Of a stretch of 49,716 nucleotides of DNA, positions 49,002 through 49,716 are shown piece after piece. Within the stretch, counting starts at the first letter, position 1. Every line of letters begins with the position of its first letter. The position numbers and the translations under genes are program-made. The notes under the pieces were generated by a model that worked only from the letters and a program-made list of their open reading frames with translations, was not told where the DNA came from and made no database searches. Source of the DNA: Deltaproteobacteria bacterium (GTDB lineage: Bacteria > Myxococcota_A > Polyangia > Polyangiales > JADJMO01); contig JALHOE010000042.1 in assembly GCA_022843175.1 (NCBI GenBank), positions 1 through 49,716 on the forward strand. Direction: 5' to 3'.

Positions 49002-49716
49002 ATGAGCACCAAGGTCCTCGTTTTCGAGCACGATGCAGCGTTCGCGGGTGAGCTGCGTCGCGAGTTGAGTCGTTTGGGGTGCGCCGTCACGCTGGTCGAC
49101 GACGGCAACGCGGGTCTGCAGCAGGCCGCCGCCGATCGTCCCGATCTGATCCTCCTCTCGATCGAGCTGCCTCGGATGAACGGCTTCAGCGTCTGCAACA
49201 AGCTGAAGAAGGACCCGGGGCTCAAGGACGTCCCGCTCGTCATCATGTCGAGCGAGTCCTCCGAGGAGACGTTCGAGCAGCACAAGAAGCTGCGCACCCG
49301 CGCCGAGGACTACGTCCACAAGCCGATCGCGTTCGGCGAGCTCCTCCAGCACATGCGCGCGCTCCTGCCGCACCTCGGCAACGGCTCCGGCGGCGACGAC
49401 GAGATCGCGATCGACGACGACATCGTGGTCGCGGACCTCGACGACGACGTCTCCGACGACGAGATGACCCAGGTCGGTCAGATCCCGCCCGGCGTGCGCG
49501 AGCAGCTCATGCAGCGCGGCCAGAAGATCGTCCCGCGCAAGGTCGAAGCCGACGACGAGGTCGACGACTTCGCCGACAAGGCCTTCGACAACCTGCTCGG
49601 TGGTCCCGCGCACCCCGGCAACCCGAGCGGCAACCCCGGCCCCCGCACCCACGCCGCGCCGCCGCCGCAGGCCTCGACAGCCCCGCGCGCCAAGAGCGAG
49701 CACCCCCGCGCGAGCA
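49002..49716 (+). CDS. FrzS-like pseudoreceiver protein, C-terminus cut by window edge
   Basis: The frame from ATG 49002 (MSTKVLVFEHDAAF) is open to the window end; 238 codons are visible. Residues 3-123 form a response-regulator receiver fold, but the phosphoacceptor aspartate is replaced: the third strand reads DLILLSIELPRMNG, with S53 where Asp is expected. The acidic pocket is E-H-D, while the conserved lysine remains (YVHKPIAF). The segment FEQHKKLRTRAEDYVHKPI closely resembles the pseudoreceiver of Myxococcus FrzS (FAQHRKLKAHADEYVAKPV, from memory), a protein of polar gliding-motility complexes. An acidic segment (DDDIVVADLDDDVSDDE) and a Pro/Gly-rich linker follow; in FrzS a long coiled coil comes next. 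Function here is inferred from that resemblance. AGGTGGGA lies close upstream of the start. Confidence 0.72.
   Translation, partial: MSTKVLVFEHDAAFAGELRRELSRLGCAVTLVDDGNAGLQQAAADRPDLILLSIELPRMNGFSVCNKLKKDPGLKDVPLVIMSSESSEETFEQHKKLRTRAEDYVHKPIAFGELLQHMRALLPHLGNGSGGDDEIAIDDDIVVADLDDDVSDDEMTQVGQIPPGVREQLMQRGQKIVPRKVEADDEVDDFADKAFDNLLGGPAHPGNPSGNPGPRTHAAPPPQASTAPRAKSEHPRAS

Noticed and set aside
1-49716. CRISPR arrays, insertion sequences, tRNA or rRNA genes, phage or toxin-antitoxin modules
   Set aside because: No regularly spaced direct repeats, transposase motifs, flanking inverted repeats or tRNA-like cloverleaf segments were found by eye on either strand.

Overview
The window is a stretch of a very GC-rich chromosome (third codon positions almost always G or C) from a Gram-negative bacterium, most likely a member of the Myxococcota, probably the Polyangia side of that phylum. 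This is inferred from the combination of an FtsI with a C-terminal PASTA domain, many outer-membrane-type lipoproteins with Asp/Ser/Thr-rich linkers after the lipobox cysteine, a MYXO-CTERM-like tail on a phosphatase, and a FrzS-like pseudoreceiver gene at the right edge. No rRNA, tRNA, CRISPR array, insertion sequence or prophage was seen, and no stretch longer than 300 bases lacks a gene.

Layout. 1-14.6 kb is a mixed region of short transcription units: several lipoproteins, a DsbD-like thiol:disulfide reductase, a thiolase, a lipid A-type acyltransferase coupled to an ECF sigma factor and a 97-residue protein, a deoxyhypusine-synthase-fold enzyme, a CorA channel and a purple-acid-phosphatase-like protein. 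14.6-31.8 kb is a complete division and cell wall (dcw) cluster in the order mraZ-rsmH-ftsL-ftsI-murE-murF-mraY-murD-ftsW-murG-murC-ftsQ-[32-codon ORF]-ftsA-ftsZ. Nearly every junction is a 1- or 4-base stop/start overlap, so the proteins making lipid II (MurE, F, D, C, MraY, MurG) and those building the septum (FtsL, I, W, Q, A, Z) are probably made from one coupled message. A DnaA box, a sigma70-like promoter and MraZ-type repeats precede it, an AT-rich gap precedes ftsZ, and an intrinsic terminator follows ftsZ. murB and ddl, often found between murC and ftsQ, are absent.

31.9-41.4 kb holds an unrecognised protein, a TonB-dependent receptor, a DinG-type helicase, apolipoprotein N-acyltransferase (lnt, the enzyme that finishes the lipoproteins abundant here), a frameshifted gene, a PlsC-type acyltransferase and an SGNH-hydrolase lipoprotein. 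41.4-47.7 kb on the minus strand holds an HU-type nucleoid protein and, upstream of it, a MacAB-TolC-like operon (adaptor, FtsX-type permease, ATPase, TolC-type channel) ending in ybeY. 47.8 kb to the end carries a NodB-type deacetylase lipoprotein and the start of a FrzS-like pseudoreceiver protein that runs off the window.

No clearly new multigene system stands out. The most interesting points are: the coupled 32-codon ORF and RNA hairpin between ftsQ and ftsA; the DnaA box and MraZ-like repeats before mraZ; KTA instead of KTG in FtsI; a 97-bp cluster of TGCTGCCA octamers inside rsmH; a shared GCAT-N7-TTATGG pattern of rare codons in three envelope genes; a 265-bp antisense overlap between an acyltransferase and a lipoprotein; and a deoxyhypusine synthase homologue with its catalytic lysine. 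All calls rest on reading the sequence; no database search was run.
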